Assembly (NCBI RefSeq): GCF_003355155.1
Contig: NZ_CP031320.1
Span: 7,272,978 to 7,336,977 of the forward strand
Reading direction: 5' to 3'
Source: Streptomyces armeniacus
GTDB taxonomy: Bacteria > Actinomycetota > Actinomycetes > Streptomycetales > Streptomycetaceae
Length of the DNA: 64,000 nt
This document shows positions 25,734 to 37,656 of this stretch, in pieces. Both the position numbers and the translations under genes were made by a program. Positions within the stretch are counted from its first letter, which is position 1. Each line of letters starts with the position of its first letter. Below the pieces are notes generated by a model. It searched no databases. It was not told the origin of the DNA and was given only the letters and a program-made list of their open reading frames with translations.

Positions 25734-27023
25734 ATGACTCTGTGCGCCTACTGCGGAGCAGCTCTGGACTCCGAGGGCCAGAAGGTCGGTCGTCCGCAGA
25801 AGTACTGCGGCACCTCCTGCCGGCAGGCCGCTCACCGCTCCCGCAAGAAGGGCCGCGACGCCGCCTGCAGGAACGCCGGCACGACCGGCCCGCGGGCCGA
25901 AGCGCCGGGGAAGAAGCCGCAGCCCGCGGTTGCCCCGAGCGAGGACGTCATCATCGAAATCATCAGAGATCTCCACGAGGAGACCCGGCAGCTGCTGCGG
26001 AGCGTGGAGAGCGGATTCCCTTCGGATCCCCTGCGCCGCACCCTGAAGCTCCGCAACCACCTGGACAACCTCACCGCCGGCCTGGTCGGCCGCGCGCGTC
26101 ACCACCGCATCACCTGGTCCCGCATCGGCGCCCTCCTCAGCATCAGAGAGGACACCGCCCGCCACCGCTTCACCGACGCGCACATCCAGCGCCGCCTTCG
26201 ACATCTCTCCGGCGCGCGAACGGTGCCCCCGAGCTTGGGCGCGCTCTACGCCGGCGCGCCGCCTCCCGCGAAGTCATCCACGGCCGGTCCTAACGAGGAA
26301 GGGCCGCCCCTTCCTCGTACGCCTGCCAGCGCCGCCTACAACCGGCTCGCTCCCGTGCTCTCCATGCTCGCCCGCGCCTCCCAGCTTCCCCTGCAAGAAC
26401 TCGGTGACCGGTGCGGCTGCTCGCCGTCGTACATGTCCCGAATCCTCAACGGCGAGCGCGTTCCGTCCTGGCCCATCACCGAGCGCTTCGCCGTCGTCTG
26501 CGGCGCCGACACCGCTGTTCTGCGGGACGTCTGGGAATCCGAGCAGCTGCGTGACCGGACGCCCCGCGATCAGCCGGCGCAGCCCTGCGGCGAGCCCGTC
26601 CTGACCAAAGACACCTCCGGCCAGTCCATAGCCCGGCTGATGTCCGCTCTGCGCACCCTGCACATCCGAGCCGGGCGGCCCACTGCCGCCGCTGTCGCCG
26701 CATCCGCGTACTGGTACTTCACTCCCGACGACGTCACCCGGATGCTCGGTGGCCGCCTCGCCGAATGGCGCAGCCTGGAGCGGCTCGTCCACGCGCTGGG
26801 TGGGAACCCCGACTACTTCCTCCCGCTGTGGAGAGCAGTCGAAGCCCGGCTCCCCGCGGCGCCGAACCCCGCTGACAGCCGCGGGGGAGAAGATGCCGCG
26901 CCCGAGCAGAAGCGGGCGGGCAGCTCTACGGACGACGTGACGGAGGAAGATCAGCGACGCGCCGGTCGGCCTCAGACAGACCGGACGCGGGCGCTACCGG
27001 ACGACACGGGCGACACGTCCTGA
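25734..27023 (+). CDS. Zinc-finger/XRE-type DNA-binding protein
   Basis: 429 aa from ATG 25734; a GTG 57 bp upstream is in frame but has no better RBS. The N-terminus has a CxxC...CxxxC finger (CAYCG, KYCGTSCRQAAHRSR) like those on phage and plasmid proteins. A helical segment with an HTH-like part (TWSRIGALLSIREDTARHRF) follows. Then comes an XRE-type HTH (LPLQELGDRCGCSPSYMSRILNG) and a related C-terminal unit (SIARLMSALRTLHIRAGRP). Probably a regulator of the island; targets unknown. Convergent with the gene at 27066. Confidence 0.75.
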   Translation: MTLCAYCGAALDSEGQKVGRPQKYCGTSCRQAAHRSRKKGRDAACRNAGTTGPRAEAPGKKPQPAVAPSEDVIIEIIRDLHEETRQLLRSVESGFPSDPLRRTLKLRNHLDNLTAGLVGRARHHRITWSRIGALLSIREDTARHRFTDAHIQRRLRHLSGARTVPPSLGALYAGAPPPAKSSTAGPNEEGPPLPRTPASAAYNRLAPVLSMLARASQLPLQELGDRCGCSPSYMSRILNGERVPSWPITERFAVVCGADTAVLRDVWESEQLRDRTPRDQPAQPCGEPVLTKDTSGQSIARLMSALRTLHIRAGRPTAAAVAASAYWYFTPDDVTRMLGGRLAEWRSLERLVHALGGNPDYFLPLWRAVEARLPAAPNPADSRGGEDAAPEQKRAGSSTDDVTEEDQRRAGRPQTDRTRALPDDTGDTS

Positions 27024-27065
27024 GCCAGGCGTCTGCTCCCCGCCCGCGGGGCGTACCCGTACGGA

Positions 27066-27440
27066 CTACTCGGCCTGGCAGGCGGCGTACTTGAGGGCGC
27101 TGCGGGCATCGACGAGAGCAGGGCCGCTGAGCGTGGCCCAGAAGGGATGCGCCTGTATCGCGGCGGCAAGCTCGGTCTCCTGCCCGCGCAGCTGATGCTC
27201 CTGCTCGGCCTGTTCGCGGCTGCGGCCCAACGGCGGGTCACCTGGCGCCCAGTGGGCCGCGCCGGACTGGGCGGAGGCTTCCGCGAAACTCGGGAGGGCA
27301 GCGAGGAGCCGGCTGCGTTCACTACGGACGCGGCACAGCTCCTTCTGCGTGTGGAGGAGTTCGTCGGGGAAGTCGAAGGTCACCCGGAATACGATACTCG
27401 TTCGATTCTGCCGGGTGGCGGCCGGCGACGAGGCGGGCAC
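27066..27440 (-). CDS. Hypothetical coiled-coil protein
   Basis: Up to 124 aa. The 5' end is uncertain: GTG 27440, or an internal GTG that would give a start at VTFDFPDELLHTQ. Charged helical sequence (LHTQKELCRVRSERSRLLAAL, REQAEQEHQLRGQETELAAA) suggests a coiled coil. No family recognised. Its first ~98 nt lie inside the 700-bp duplicated unit, so a truncated second copy exists at 27967-28140. Confidence 0.5.
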   Translation of the reverse strand: MPASSPAATRQNRTSIVFRVTFDFPDELLHTQKELCRVRSERSRLLAALPSFAEASAQSGAAHWAPGDPPLGRSREQAEQEHQLRGQETELAAAIQAHPFWATLSGPALVDARSALKYAACQAE

Positions 27441-27467
27441 GCCGCCGGGCGCGCTCGGAGCCGCAGG

Positions 27468-27758
27468 TCAGCAGCTTTTGAGGCTGTGCCGCTTGCCGCC
27501 CTGGGCTGACAGGCCGTCCGCGGCCGACTCGGCGGTGAGGACCGTGACCGACGCCGTGGTGGCGAGGCCGTACTCGGCGGTGTCGGCGAGCAGGTCGGCC
27601 AGGTCGACCTCCGTGACGACGACACGCACGGCGTCGGTCTCCGTCTCGGGCACCGGAGTGTCGGCGCCGGCCGCGATCAGCCGGGCGCGGGCGAGCAGCA
27701 GCTCGGGCTCGCTCACGCGCAGCTCGGTGCGGGTGCGCAGGGTGTAGGGCAGGGACAC
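27468..27758 (-). CDS. Hypothetical 96-residue protein, copy 1 of a duplicated gene
   Basis: GTG 27758 has GGAG seven bases upstream. Starts MSLPYTLRTRTELRVSEPEL, rich in Thr, Glu, Val and Ala; ends GKRHSLKSC with a terminal Cys. No domain recognised. It precedes the coiled-coil gene by 27 bp on the same strand, so the two may be an operon. Identical to 28168-28458. Confidence 0.6.
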   Translation of the reverse strand: MSLPYTLRTRTELRVSEPELLLARARLIAAGADTPVPETETDAVRVVVTEVDLADLLADTAEYGLATTASVTVLTAESAADGLSAQGGKRHSLKSC

Positions 27759-27966
27759 GGGGCATCTCCGGGACGGACGGTGAAGGGCGGCAGGCGGAGG
27801 GCTGGTCCCCCGGGTGCCGGGCACGGCTGGCAGAGGGGCCCCGGGCCCGGCGTGGGGGAAGAATTTCCGGGCCCGGGGCAGTGGAGCGCGCCGGTGCGGC
27901 GCGGCTGTGGACCATTCCTGGAATTCGGACCGAAGACCGCATTAATTCCGCTGCCCTGATTTCTAG

Positions 27967-28140
27967 TCAGGCCCGGGTTCTGCGGTCAATCGCAGAACCC
28001 GGTTTTCTCGTGAGGCGAGAAAGGAATTCACCGGTTCTCGTGTTCTGCGTGTGGAGGAGTTCGTCGGGGAAGTCGAAGGTCACCCGGAATACGATACTCG
28101 TTCGATTCTGCCGGGTGGCGGCCGGCGACGAGGCGGGCAC
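27967..28140 (-). pseudogene. Truncated duplicate of the 27066-27440 gene
   Basis: The duplicated 5' part (through FDFPDELLHTQ) runs across the duplication junction into unrelated sequence ([16 protein letters not shown]) and stops near 27,967. Created by the tandem duplication. Confidence 0.6.
27973..28006 (+). terminator. Hairpin plus T-tract, copy 1
   Basis: CCGGGTTCTGCG and CGCAGAACCCGG form a perfect 12-bp stem with a 6-nt loop followed by TTTT, a textbook intrinsic terminator on the plus strand. Part of the 700-bp duplicated unit. Confidence 0.8.
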
Positions 28141-28167
28141 GCCGCCGGGCGCGCTCGGAGCCGCAGG

Positions 28168-28458
28168 TCAGCAGCTTTTGAGGCTGTGCCGCTTGCCGCC
28201 CTGGGCTGACAGGCCGTCCGCGGCCGACTCGGCGGTGAGGACCGTGACCGACGCCGTGGTGGCGAGGCCGTACTCGGCGGTGTCGGCGAGCAGGTCGGCC
28301 AGGTCGACCTCCGTGACGACGACACGCACGGCGTCGGTCTCCGTCTCGGGCACCGGAGTGTCGGCGCCGGCCGCGATCAGCCGGGCGCGGGCGAGCAGCA
28401 GCTCGGGCTCGCTCACGCGCAGCTCGGTGCGGGTGCGCAGGGTGTAGGGCAGGGACAC
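28168..28458 (-). CDS. Hypothetical 96-residue protein, copy 2 of a duplicated gene
   Basis: Identical to the gene at 27468-27758, including its GGAG site. In this copy the downstream neighbour is the truncated fragment at 27967-28140. Function unknown. Confidence 0.6.
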   Translation of the reverse strand: MSLPYTLRTRTELRVSEPELLLARARLIAAGADTPVPETETDAVRVVVTEVDLADLLADTAEYGLATTASVTVLTAESAADGLSAQGGKRHSLKSC

Positions 28459-28795
28459 GGGGCATCTCCGGGACGGACGGTGAAGGGCGGCAGGCGGAGG
28501 GCTGGTCCCCCGGGTGCCGGGCACGGCTGGCAGAGGGGCCCCGGGCCCGGCGTGGGGGAAGAATTTCCGGGCCCGGGGCAGTGGAGCGCGCCGGTGCGGC
28601 GCGGCTGTGGACCATTCCTGGAATTCGGACCGAAGACCGCATTAATTCCGCTGCCCTGATTTCTAGTCAGGCCCGGGTTCTGCGGTCAATCGCAGAACCC
28701 GGTTTTCTCGTGAGGCGAGAAAGGAATTCACCGGTTCTCGTGTCCCCCCGGTATCCTGCGGGTGTCATCCCCACCCGAAGCCGAAGGGCACACCC
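28459..28795. promoter_or_regulatory. Upstream region of glmU
   Basis: 337 bp, mostly the end of duplication copy 2. The unique part (28743-28795) holds a possible -10 (TATCCT near 28753) and the GAAGGG ribosome site of glmU. No tRNA was found here despite the hairpins. Confidence 0.5.
28673..28706 (+). terminator. Hairpin plus T-tract, copy 2
   Basis: Same 12-bp stem, 6-nt loop and TTTT as at 27973-28006. It stops rightward transcripts about 90 bp before glmU. Confidence 0.8.
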
Positions 28796-30277
28796 GTGAG
28801 CGCCAATCGCCCGGCCGCCGTCGTCGTTCTCGCAGCGGGTGAGGGCACCCGCATGAAGTCGGCGACTCCCAAGGTCCTGCACGAGATCTGCGGACGCACC
28901 CTCCTCGGACACGTCGTCGACTCGTCCCGCGCGCTGGACCCCGAGCATCTGGTCGTGGTCGTCGGGCACGCGCGCGAGCAGGTCACGGCGCATCTCGCCG
29001 ACATCGACGCGGACGTGCGCACCGCCGTGCAGCACGAGCAGAACGGCACCGGCCACGCCGTGCGCACGGGCCTCGAAGCCCTCACCCGCGAGGGCGTGAC
29101 CCTCACCGGCACCGTCGTCGTGACCTGCGGCGACACCCCCCTGCTGACCGGGGAGACGCTGCGGGCGCTCACCGGTGCGCACACGGCGGAGGGGAACGCC
29201 GTGACCGTGCTGACCGCCGAGGTGCCCGACGCGGACGGGTACGGCCGTATCGTCCGCGACCCGGCCACCGACGCCGTCACCGCGATCGTCGAGCACAAGG
29301 ACGCGACGGACGCGCAGCGCGCACTCCGCGAGATCAACTCCGGTGTCTTCGCCTTCGACGCGCAGCTGCTGACCGACGCGCTGGCGAAGGTGCGTACGGA
29401 CAACAGCCAGGGCGAGGAGTACCTCACCGACGTGCTCGGCATCGTGCGCGAGGCCGGGCACCGGGTGGGCGCGGCCGTCGCGGCGGACCACCGCGAGATC
29501 CTCGGCATCAACAACCGCGTACAGCTCGCGCAGGCGCGCCGGCTGCTCAACGAGCGGCTCCTGGAGCGCGCCATGCTGGACGGCGTGACCGTGGTGGACC
29601 CGGCGACGACGTGGATCGACGTGACGGTGTCGTACGAGCCGGACGCCGTCGTCCACCCCGGCACCCAGCTGCTCGGCGGCACGCACGTCGCCGCGGACGC
29701 CGAGGTCGGGCCCAACTCACGGCTGACGGACACGGCGGTCGGCGCGGGCGCGGTCGTGAGCAACACGGTGGCGGACGGCGCCGAGATCGGCCCGCACGCG
29801 CAGGTCGGCCCGTACACGTACCTCCGTCCCGGCACCAGCCTGGGTGCGAAGGTCAAGGCGGGCAGCTTCGTGGAGATGAAGAGCGCGACGCTCGGCGAGG
29901 GCACGAAGGTGCCGCACCTGTCGTACGTGGGCGACGCGACGATCGGTGAGCACAGCAACATCGGGGCGGCGAGCGTCTTCGTCAACTACGACGGGGTCAA
30001 CAAGCACCGCAGCACGATCGGCTCGCACTGCCGCACCGGCGCGGACAATATGTTTGTGGCGCCTGTCACGGTCGGGGACGGCGCCTACACCGCGGCGGGC
30101 TCGGTGATCACCAAGGATGTGCCGCCCGGATCGCTCGCCGTCGCACGCGGCCAACAGCGCAATATTCCGGGCTGGGTGGCGCGTAAGCGGCCCGGGAGCG
30201 CGGCGGCGCAGGCGGCCGCGGCGCGTGCCGAGGAGCCGCCGGAGGAGGGCGGGGAGGGGCCCGGACAGGAGGCATGA
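28796..30277 (+). CDS. glmU: Bifunctional UDP-GlcNAc pyrophosphorylase / glucosamine-1-phosphate N-acetyltransferase
   Basis: 493 aa; GTG 28796 with GAAGGG upstream. The N-terminal uridyltransferase has [28 protein letters not shown] and NGTGHAV. The C-terminal left-handed beta-helix acetyltransferase has [14 protein letters not shown] and [15 protein letters not shown]. It makes UDP-N-acetylglucosamine for peptidoglycan, and so supplies the substrate that zeta toxins attack. The tail after residue ~465 is a low-complexity Ala/Glu/Gly extension, common in Streptomyces. Followed by prs after 86 bp. Confidence 0.98.
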   Translation: MSANRPAAVVVLAAGEGTRMKSATPKVLHEICGRTLLGHVVDSSRALDPEHLVVVVGHAREQVTAHLADIDADVRTAVQHEQNGTGHAVRTGLEALTREGVTLTGTVVVTCGDTPLLTGETLRALTGAHTAEGNAVTVLTAEVPDADGYGRIVRDPATDAVTAIVEHKDATDAQRALREINSGVFAFDAQLLTDALAKVRTDNSQGEEYLTDVLGIVREAGHRVGAAVAADHREILGINNRVQLAQARRLLNERLLERAMLDGVTVVDPATTWIDVTVSYEPDAVVHPGTQLLGGTHVAADAEVGPNSRLTDTAVGAGAVVSNTVADGAEIGPHAQVGPYTYLRPGTSLGAKVKAGSFVEMKSATLGEGTKVPHLSYVGDATIGEHSNIGAASVFVNYDGVNKHRSTIGSHCRTGADNMFVAPVTVGDGAYTAAGSVITKDVPPGSLAVARGQQRNIPGWVARKRPGSAAAQAAAARAEEPPEEGGEGPGQEA

Positions 30278-30363
30278 CCGCTGCGGCTGGGTAAGCGCGC
30301 GATACGGGCGGGGTTTACCGTGAAGAGGCACCCACGCGAAGCGGAACGCAAGGAGAATGTGCT

Positions 30364-31341
30364 GTGACCGGGATCAAGACGACCGGCGAGAAGAAACTGA
30401 TGCTCTTCTCCGGCCGCGCTCACCCCGAGCTGGCGGAGGAGGTCGCGCAGCAGCTTGGCATCGGCGTGGTCCCGACCAAAGCCTATGATTTCGCCAACGG
30501 TGAGATCTATGTCCGCTTCCAGGAGTCGGCGCGTGGCGCCGACTCCTTTTTGATCCAGAGCCACACGACGCCGATCAACAAGTGGATCATGGAGCAGCTG
30601 ATCATGATCGACGCGCTGAAGCGGGCCTCGGCCCGCAGCATCACGGTGATCGTGCCCTCGTACGGCTACGCGCGGCAGGACAAGAAGCACCGCGGCCGCG
30701 AGCCCATCTCCGCCCGGCTCATCGCGGACCTGCTGCGTACGGCGGGTGCGGACCGCATCCTCACCGTCGACCTGCACACAGACCAGATCCAGGGCTTCTT
30801 CGACGGCCCGGTCGACCACCTCTCGGCGCTGCCGGTGCTCGCGGACTACGTGGGCAAGAAGGTGGACCGGGACAAGCTGACGGTCGTCTCGCCGGACGCG
30901 GGTCGCGTACGGGTCGCCGACCGCTGGTGCGACCGGCTGGGCGCGCCGCTGGCGATCGTGCACAAGCGGCGGGACAAGGACGTCGCGAACCAGGTCACGG
31001 TGCACGAGGTGGTCGGCGACGTCGAGGGCCGGGTGTGCGTGCTGGTCGACGACATGATCGACACCGGCGGCACGATCTGCGCGGCGGCAGACGCGCTGTT
31101 CGCGCACGGCGCGGAGGACGTGATCGTGACGGCGACGCACGGCATCCTCTCCGGCCCGGCGGGCGACCGGTTGAAGAACTCCAAGGTCAGCGAGTTCATC
31201 TTCACTAACACGCTGCCGACGCCGGGCGAGCTGGACATCGACAAGATCACGGTGCTGTCGATGGCGCCGACGATCGCGCGCGCGGTGCGCGAGGTGTTCG
31301 AGGACGGCTCGGTGACGAGCCTCTTCGAGGAACAGGCGTAG
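30364..31341 (+). CDS. prs: Ribose-phosphate pyrophosphokinase
   Basis: 325 aa; GTG 30364 has AAGGAG upstream. Signature blocks are SYGYARQDKKHRGREPISA (ATP site) and the PRPP loop VLVDDMIDTGGTICAAA. It makes phosphoribosyl pyrophosphate for nucleotide, His, Trp and NAD synthesis. Its product feeds pncB further along. Standard glmU-prs neighbourhood. Confidence 0.98.
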   Translation: MTGIKTTGEKKLMLFSGRAHPELAEEVAQQLGIGVVPTKAYDFANGEIYVRFQESARGADSFLIQSHTTPINKWIMEQLIMIDALKRASARSITVIVPSYGYARQDKKHRGREPISARLIADLLRTAGADRILTVDLHTDQIQGFFDGPVDHLSALPVLADYVGKKVDRDKLTVVSPDAGRVRVADRWCDRLGAPLAIVHKRRDKDVANQVTVHEVVGDVEGRVCVLVDDMIDTGGTICAAADALFAHGAEDVIVTATHGILSGPAGDRLKNSKVSEFIFTNTLPTPGELDIDKITVLSMAPTIARAVREVFEDGSVTSLFEEQA

Positions 31342-31368
31342 CGGACGCGGGCGTTCCGGTTCCGCCGG

Positions 31369-31390
31369 ATCGATCCTGCAAGATCGATTT
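31369..31390 (+). terminator. Possible short terminator after prs
   Basis: ATCGATC and GATCGAT form a 7-bp stem with a 6-nt loop followed by TT, 27 bp after the prs stop. Weak for a GC-rich genome. Confidence 0.45.
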
Positions 31391-31578
31391 CTGTACGGCC
31401 TTCCGCGCCGAGTAGACTCACAGAGTTGCTCGGCGAGGGAGGCCACGCCGTACGCGTCAGGCGTGCGGACGGCTGTCCGTAATCGACGCGCTCTTCGTAG
31501 CAGGCCCCCCGTGGGCCGCCTGTCGGGTGCCGGGTGACCGCCCGTTGACACCGATACGCACGATACGAGGAGCGCCTC

Positions 31579-32181
31579 ATGGCTGACGTGAATCTCAAGG
31601 CCACCGTCCGCAGCGAGTTCGGAAAGGGTGCGTCCCGTCGGCTGCGCCGCGAGGAGCTCGTCCCCGGCGTGATCTACGGCCACGGCGCCGACCCGGTGCA
31701 CGTCGCGCTGCCGAGCTACGACCTGATGATGGCGCTGAAGACCTCCAACGTCCTGATCAACCTGGATGTCGAGGGCAAGAAGGAACTGGTCATCCCGAAG
31801 GCCGTGCAGCGCGAGGCGATCCGCGGCTTCCTGGTGCACATCGACCTGCTCACCGTGAAGAAGGGCGAGAAGGTCAGCGTCGAGATCCCGATCCACGTCG
31901 AGGGCGAACTCGCGCCGGGCCAGCACGTGCTGGAGCACGGCATGAACGCCCTGCCGGTCGAGGCCGAGGCGACGCACATCCCGGAGTCGGTCACCGTCTC
32001 CGTCGAGGGCCTCAGCGCGGGCGACTCGGTGGCGGCCAAGGACATCAGGCTGCCGGCCGGGACCACGCTGGACACGGACGGCGACGCCATCGTCATCCAG
32101 GTGCTGTCGGCGCAGGCCGAGGAGCCGACGGGCGAAGAAGCGGAAGGCGAGGGCGAGGGCGGCGAGGGCTCCGGGGAGTAA
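31579..32181 (+). CDS. rplY: Large-subunit ribosomal protein bL25 (Ctc/TL5 form)
   Basis: 200 aa with CGAGGAG upstream of the ATG. The N-terminal L25 domain (MADVNLKATVRSEFGKGASRR, PGVIYGHG) binds 5S rRNA. The C-terminal TL5 beta domain follows, with an acidic Glu/Gly tail (EEPTGEEAEGEGEGGEG). It is followed by pth, as in most actinobacteria. The 237-bp leader from prs could hold its own promoter. Confidence 0.97.
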   Translation: MADVNLKATVRSEFGKGASRRLRREELVPGVIYGHGADPVHVALPSYDLMMALKTSNVLINLDVEGKKELVIPKAVQREAIRGFLVHIDLLTVKKGEKVSVEIPIHVEGELAPGQHVLEHGMNALPVEAEATHIPESVTVSVEGLSAGDSVAAKDIRLPAGTTLDTDGDAIVIQVLSAQAEEPTGEEAEGEGEGGEGSGE

Positions 32182-32195
32182 TCTCCCGGCCCGGC

Positions 32196-32342
32196 CCGCC
32201 TCGTGCCGTACGGGGCCCCGTCGCGAACGGGGCCCCGTACGTACGGGGCTCGTGCCGTACGGACTCCCGCCGTACGGGCTCATGCCGTACGAGCTTGTGC
32301 CGTACGGGATCGTCTGGATGCGGATGGTCCCGTACGGGACAC
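32196..32342. repeat. CGTACGG-rich intergenic tract
   Basis: CGTACGG or CCGTAC recurs at short intervals after rplY (GTGCCGTACGG, CCCGTACGTACGGGG, CGCCGTACGGGC, ATGCCGTACGAG). Similar tracts follow other genes at ~34,704, 39,627 and 43,519, so this is a genome habit rather than a local site. Confidence 0.7.
32207..32241 (+). terminator. Strong hairpin after rplY
   Basis: CGTACGGGGCCCCGT and ACGGGGCCCCGTACG are exact complements (15-bp stem, 5-nt loop), 25 bp past the rplY stop. Likely transcription terminator. Confidence 0.75.
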
Positions 32343-32421
32343 TCACCCTGTTTCCGTCCGCCGCCCCGCGTCGCCCGCGAGGCGGCGTGCCGTCTCCCAG
32401 CTGCCGCCGGAGGTCCCGGAC

Positions 32422-33036
32422 ATGTCGACCAACGCCACCTCGCCGAGCGGCGCCGGGGCGGAGCCGTGGCTGATCGCGGGCCTCGGCAACCCGGGGCCGC
32501 AGTACGCGGGGAACCGGCACAACGTCGGGTTCATGGTCGCCGACCTGCTGGCGTCCCGGATCGGCGGCTCGTTCAAGACGCACCGCGCCCGCGCGCAGGT
32601 CCTGGAGGGCCGCATCGGCACGCCCGGGATCTCCAGCCACCGGATCATCCTGGCCAAACCGATGTCGTTCATGAACGTCTCGGGCGGACCGGTCACCGCG
32701 CTGCGCGACTTCTACCGGGTGCCGGTCGAGCGCATCGTCGCCGTGCACGACGAGCTGGACATCGACTACGGCGCCCTCCGCCTCAAGAAGGGCGGCGGTG
32801 ACAACGGCCACAACGGCCTCAAGTCGATCACCAAGTCCCTCGGCCCCGACTACCACCGCGTCCGCTTCGGCGTCGGACGGCCGCCGGGCCGCATGACCGT
32901 CGCCGACTACGTGCTGCGGGACTTCTCCACCGTGGAACGCAAGGAACTGGACTACTTCGTGGACCGCGCCGCCGACGCCGTCGAAGCCCTCGTCGTGGAC
33001 GGCCTCGAGCGCGCCCAGAGCACGTACAACTCCTGA
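32422..33036 (+). CDS. pth: Peptidyl-tRNA hydrolase
   Basis: 204 aa from ATG 32422 (GGAGG eight bases upstream); an upstream in-frame extension is the CGTACGG tract and is not coding. [17 protein letters not shown] includes the catalytic-region His. [10 protein letters not shown] and VHDELD are family motifs, with [13 protein letters not shown] after. It releases peptides from dropped-off tRNAs. Standard neighbour of rplY. Confidence 0.98.
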   Translation: MSTNATSPSGAGAEPWLIAGLGNPGPQYAGNRHNVGFMVADLLASRIGGSFKTHRARAQVLEGRIGTPGISSHRIILAKPMSFMNVSGGPVTALRDFYRVPVERIVAVHDELDIDYGALRLKKGGGDNGHNGLKSITKSLGPDYHRVRFGVGRPPGRMTVADYVLRDFSTVERKELDYFVDRAADAVEALVVDGLERAQSTYNS

Positions 33037-33162
33037 GCCGCAAGGGCGTGCAGGGGCATCCAAGAGTGTGAAGAAGTCAAGAAGAACGCGTACGAGCCGG
33101 TAACGGACCAAGCGGGCAGCGGAGGTTGACCACGCGCCGCGCCATGGCGAAGTATCGCCGCC

Positions 33163-33672
33163 ATGTCACCGAGCAGCGTCACGAAACGGAGCCGCATACG
33201 CCGGGCCGGCGAGAGCGCGTTCGGGATGCTGCTGCTCGCCAAGACCGCCCTGATGGCCCTGCTGGCGATGCTGCTGCTGATCGCCGGCGTGTGGACGTCG
33301 TGGGACACGGCGGAGCCCGCGATGTTCTCGGGAGAGCGGGAGCGCGGCACCCTCGCGGTCGGGAAGTGCGGCGACGACGAGTGCCGCGGCGCCTTCACGC
33401 CGGGCAGCGGGGGCAAGCCGCGGGACGGCGTGGTGATCTCCAAGACGGTGGCCGAGGGGCGCGGCGAGACCCTCGACGTGGCCCTGCGCCCGGGCACGGA
33501 CGAGGTCGTGCGCACCGGCCCCGCGGGCATGCTGTACGCCTGGGTGCCGCTGGCCGGGGCGCTGCTGCTGGCCTCGGTGGTGGTCGCGGGAGGGCTGCGG
33601 CTGCGGCGTACGGCGTGGGTGATGGGACTGCTGGGCGCGGGCGTGATGGGCGCGTCGTTCCTGACGCTCTAG
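33163..33672 (+). CDS. Two-pass membrane protein of unknown function
   Basis: 169 aa. Hydrophobic segments are near residues 24-44 (LLLAKTALMALLAMLLLIAGV) and at the C-terminus (AWVPLAGALLLASVVVAGGL, WVMGLLGAGVMGA). The extracellular loop has two Cys (GKCGDDECRG) that could pair. No clear RBS at ATG 33163. Conserved-looking but unnamed. Confidence 0.7.
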   Translation: MSPSSVTKRSRIRRAGESAFGMLLLAKTALMALLAMLLLIAGVWTSWDTAEPAMFSGERERGTLAVGKCGDDECRGAFTPGSGGKPRDGVVISKTVAEGRGETLDVALRPGTDEVVRTGPAGMLYAWVPLAGALLLASVVVAGGLRLRRTAWVMGLLGAGVMGASFLTL

Positions 33673-33920
33673 CGCTCACCACACTAGACAGGGCTCATTC
33701 CGCTTTGGTGACACTCCGGGTTGGCCATCACCCCGGCCGGGCTACGTTTCGCAACTGAGCGTTGTCACTGCATCGTTATCCAGTCGATTTGCCGCACGGC
33801 ATATGCAAAGCCGCATATGCGACATTCCCTTCTTGACCGGCCCGTCGCGGCACAACAAGCTGTGCCTGGACACGGTCTGACCCCCCGATTCCCCTTCCAG
33901 TCCCTGAAGTTGGATGGCTC

Positions 33921-34703
33921 ATGCGCGCCCCATCTCCGGCGTCCGCCCTGTCGGCTGCCGCAGCCGTCTCCCTGCTGCTGGCCCCGGCCGCGTACGCGAC
34001 CCCCCAAGGCGACTACGGCACCGTGCGGATCCACGACGCCGCCAGCGGCGAGGAAGTACGCCCCGGCGGCCCCGAGGTCTGCACCTTCTACCTCGACGGC
34101 GACGGCTTCGACGGCTCCCGGCGCATCAGCTGGCAGATAGCCGAGCGCACGGAGTCCGGCGGGCGCGGCACCGTCGCCGAGACGGGCACGCTGGTGCTCG
34201 ACGGCGACGGGCACGGGCGTACGGGCGGGCTGTCCCTGGCGGACGGCTCCTACGAGCTGATCTGGAACCTCGGCGGCGAGCGCGAGACCACCCACACCGC
34301 CCCGTTCGCGGTCGACTGCGACAGCCGTGGCGGATCCGGCGGTACGGCGCCCTCCAGCCCGGCGGGCCCCGAGCGGGACCAGCCCTCCGAGCCGTCCCCC
34401 GGGCAGGGCTCAGACAGCTCAGACAGCTCAGACAATCCAGACGACACCGGCCCCGGCCACGGCTCCGAGCCCGGACCGGGCCCCGAACCGGAGCCCGAAA
34501 CGGAACCGCCCGCCAGCGCCACGGCCGTCCCGGAGCCCATCCCCTCCGAGCCCTCGGCGCCCTCCCCCAACGGCGACAGCGACCTCGCCCAGAGCGGCTC
34601 CGGCCTCCCCACGGGCGCCCTCGCCACCGCCGCCGCCTCGCTCCTGGGCGCGGGCACGTACCTGGTGCTGCGCCGTCGCAACACCCCCGGCCGCCGGCGC
34701 TGA
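33921..34703 (+). CDS. Secreted protein with C-terminal sortase-like anchor
   Basis: 260 aa. Signal peptide MRAPSPASALSAAAAVSLLL with cleavage near AYA. A ~110-residue beta-rich domain (VCTFYLDGDGFDGSRRISWQI) follows, then a Ser/Asp/Glu/Pro-rich stalk. The tail has LAQSG, a hydrophobic stretch (LATAAASLLGAGTYLVL) and RRR. Streptomyces class E sortases use LAxTG; here Thr is Ser (LAQSG), so anchoring may be weaker or the tail may act as a membrane anchor. Confidence 0.75.
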   Translation: MRAPSPASALSAAAAVSLLLAPAAYATPQGDYGTVRIHDAASGEEVRPGGPEVCTFYLDGDGFDGSRRISWQIAERTESGGRGTVAETGTLVLDGDGHGRTGGLSLADGSYELIWNLGGERETTHTAPFAVDCDSRGGSGGTAPSSPAGPERDQPSEPSPGQGSDSSDSSDNPDDTGPGHGSEPGPGPEPEPETEPPASATAVPEPIPSEPSAPSPNGDSDLAQSGSGLPTGALATAAASLLGAGTYLVLRRRNTPGRRR

Positions 34704-34799
34704 ACGGCCCGCGGGACCCGCGCGCGTACGGGACCCGCGCCCGTACGGCACGCGGGCCCGCCGGCGTACGGCACGCCCGCGGGCCCGGCGTACGGCCCG
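34704..34799. repeat. CGTACGG-rich intergenic tract between convergent genes
   Basis: Repeated GCGTACGG and CCGCGGGCCC-type units fill the gap between the cell-wall protein and ppc. It may form terminator-like secondary structure for both convergent genes. Confidence 0.6.
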
Positions 34800-34800
34800 C

Positions 34801-37656
<2,856 letters not shown>

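Larger units (their letters stand above)
27343..28742. repeat. Perfect 700-bp tandem duplication
   Basis: 27343-28042 and 28043-28742 are identical by inspection (shift exactly 700 bp). The unit holds the 5' end of the 27066-27440 gene, the whole 96-residue gene, and the hairpin region before glmU. Identity implies a very recent event or an assembly collapse/expansion artefact. Confidence 0.9.

Noticed and set aside
27950..28010. tRNA gene or attachment site beside glmU
   Set aside because: The two stems are a simple terminator hairpin and a 5-bp hairpin; no acceptor stem, T-loop GGTTCRA or cloverleaf can be built.
27343..28742. Duplicated att sites flanking an integrated element
   Set aside because: The 700-bp copies are adjacent to each other rather than flanking the island, and no integrase is present.
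31342..31578. Ribosomal-protein leader or riboswitch before rplY
   Set aside because: No recognisable conserved structure could be drawn; only a weak hairpin after prs is supported.
30085..33111. Long minus-strand frame across glmU-prs-rplY-pth
   Set aside because: Antisense shadow over four well-known housekeeping genes.
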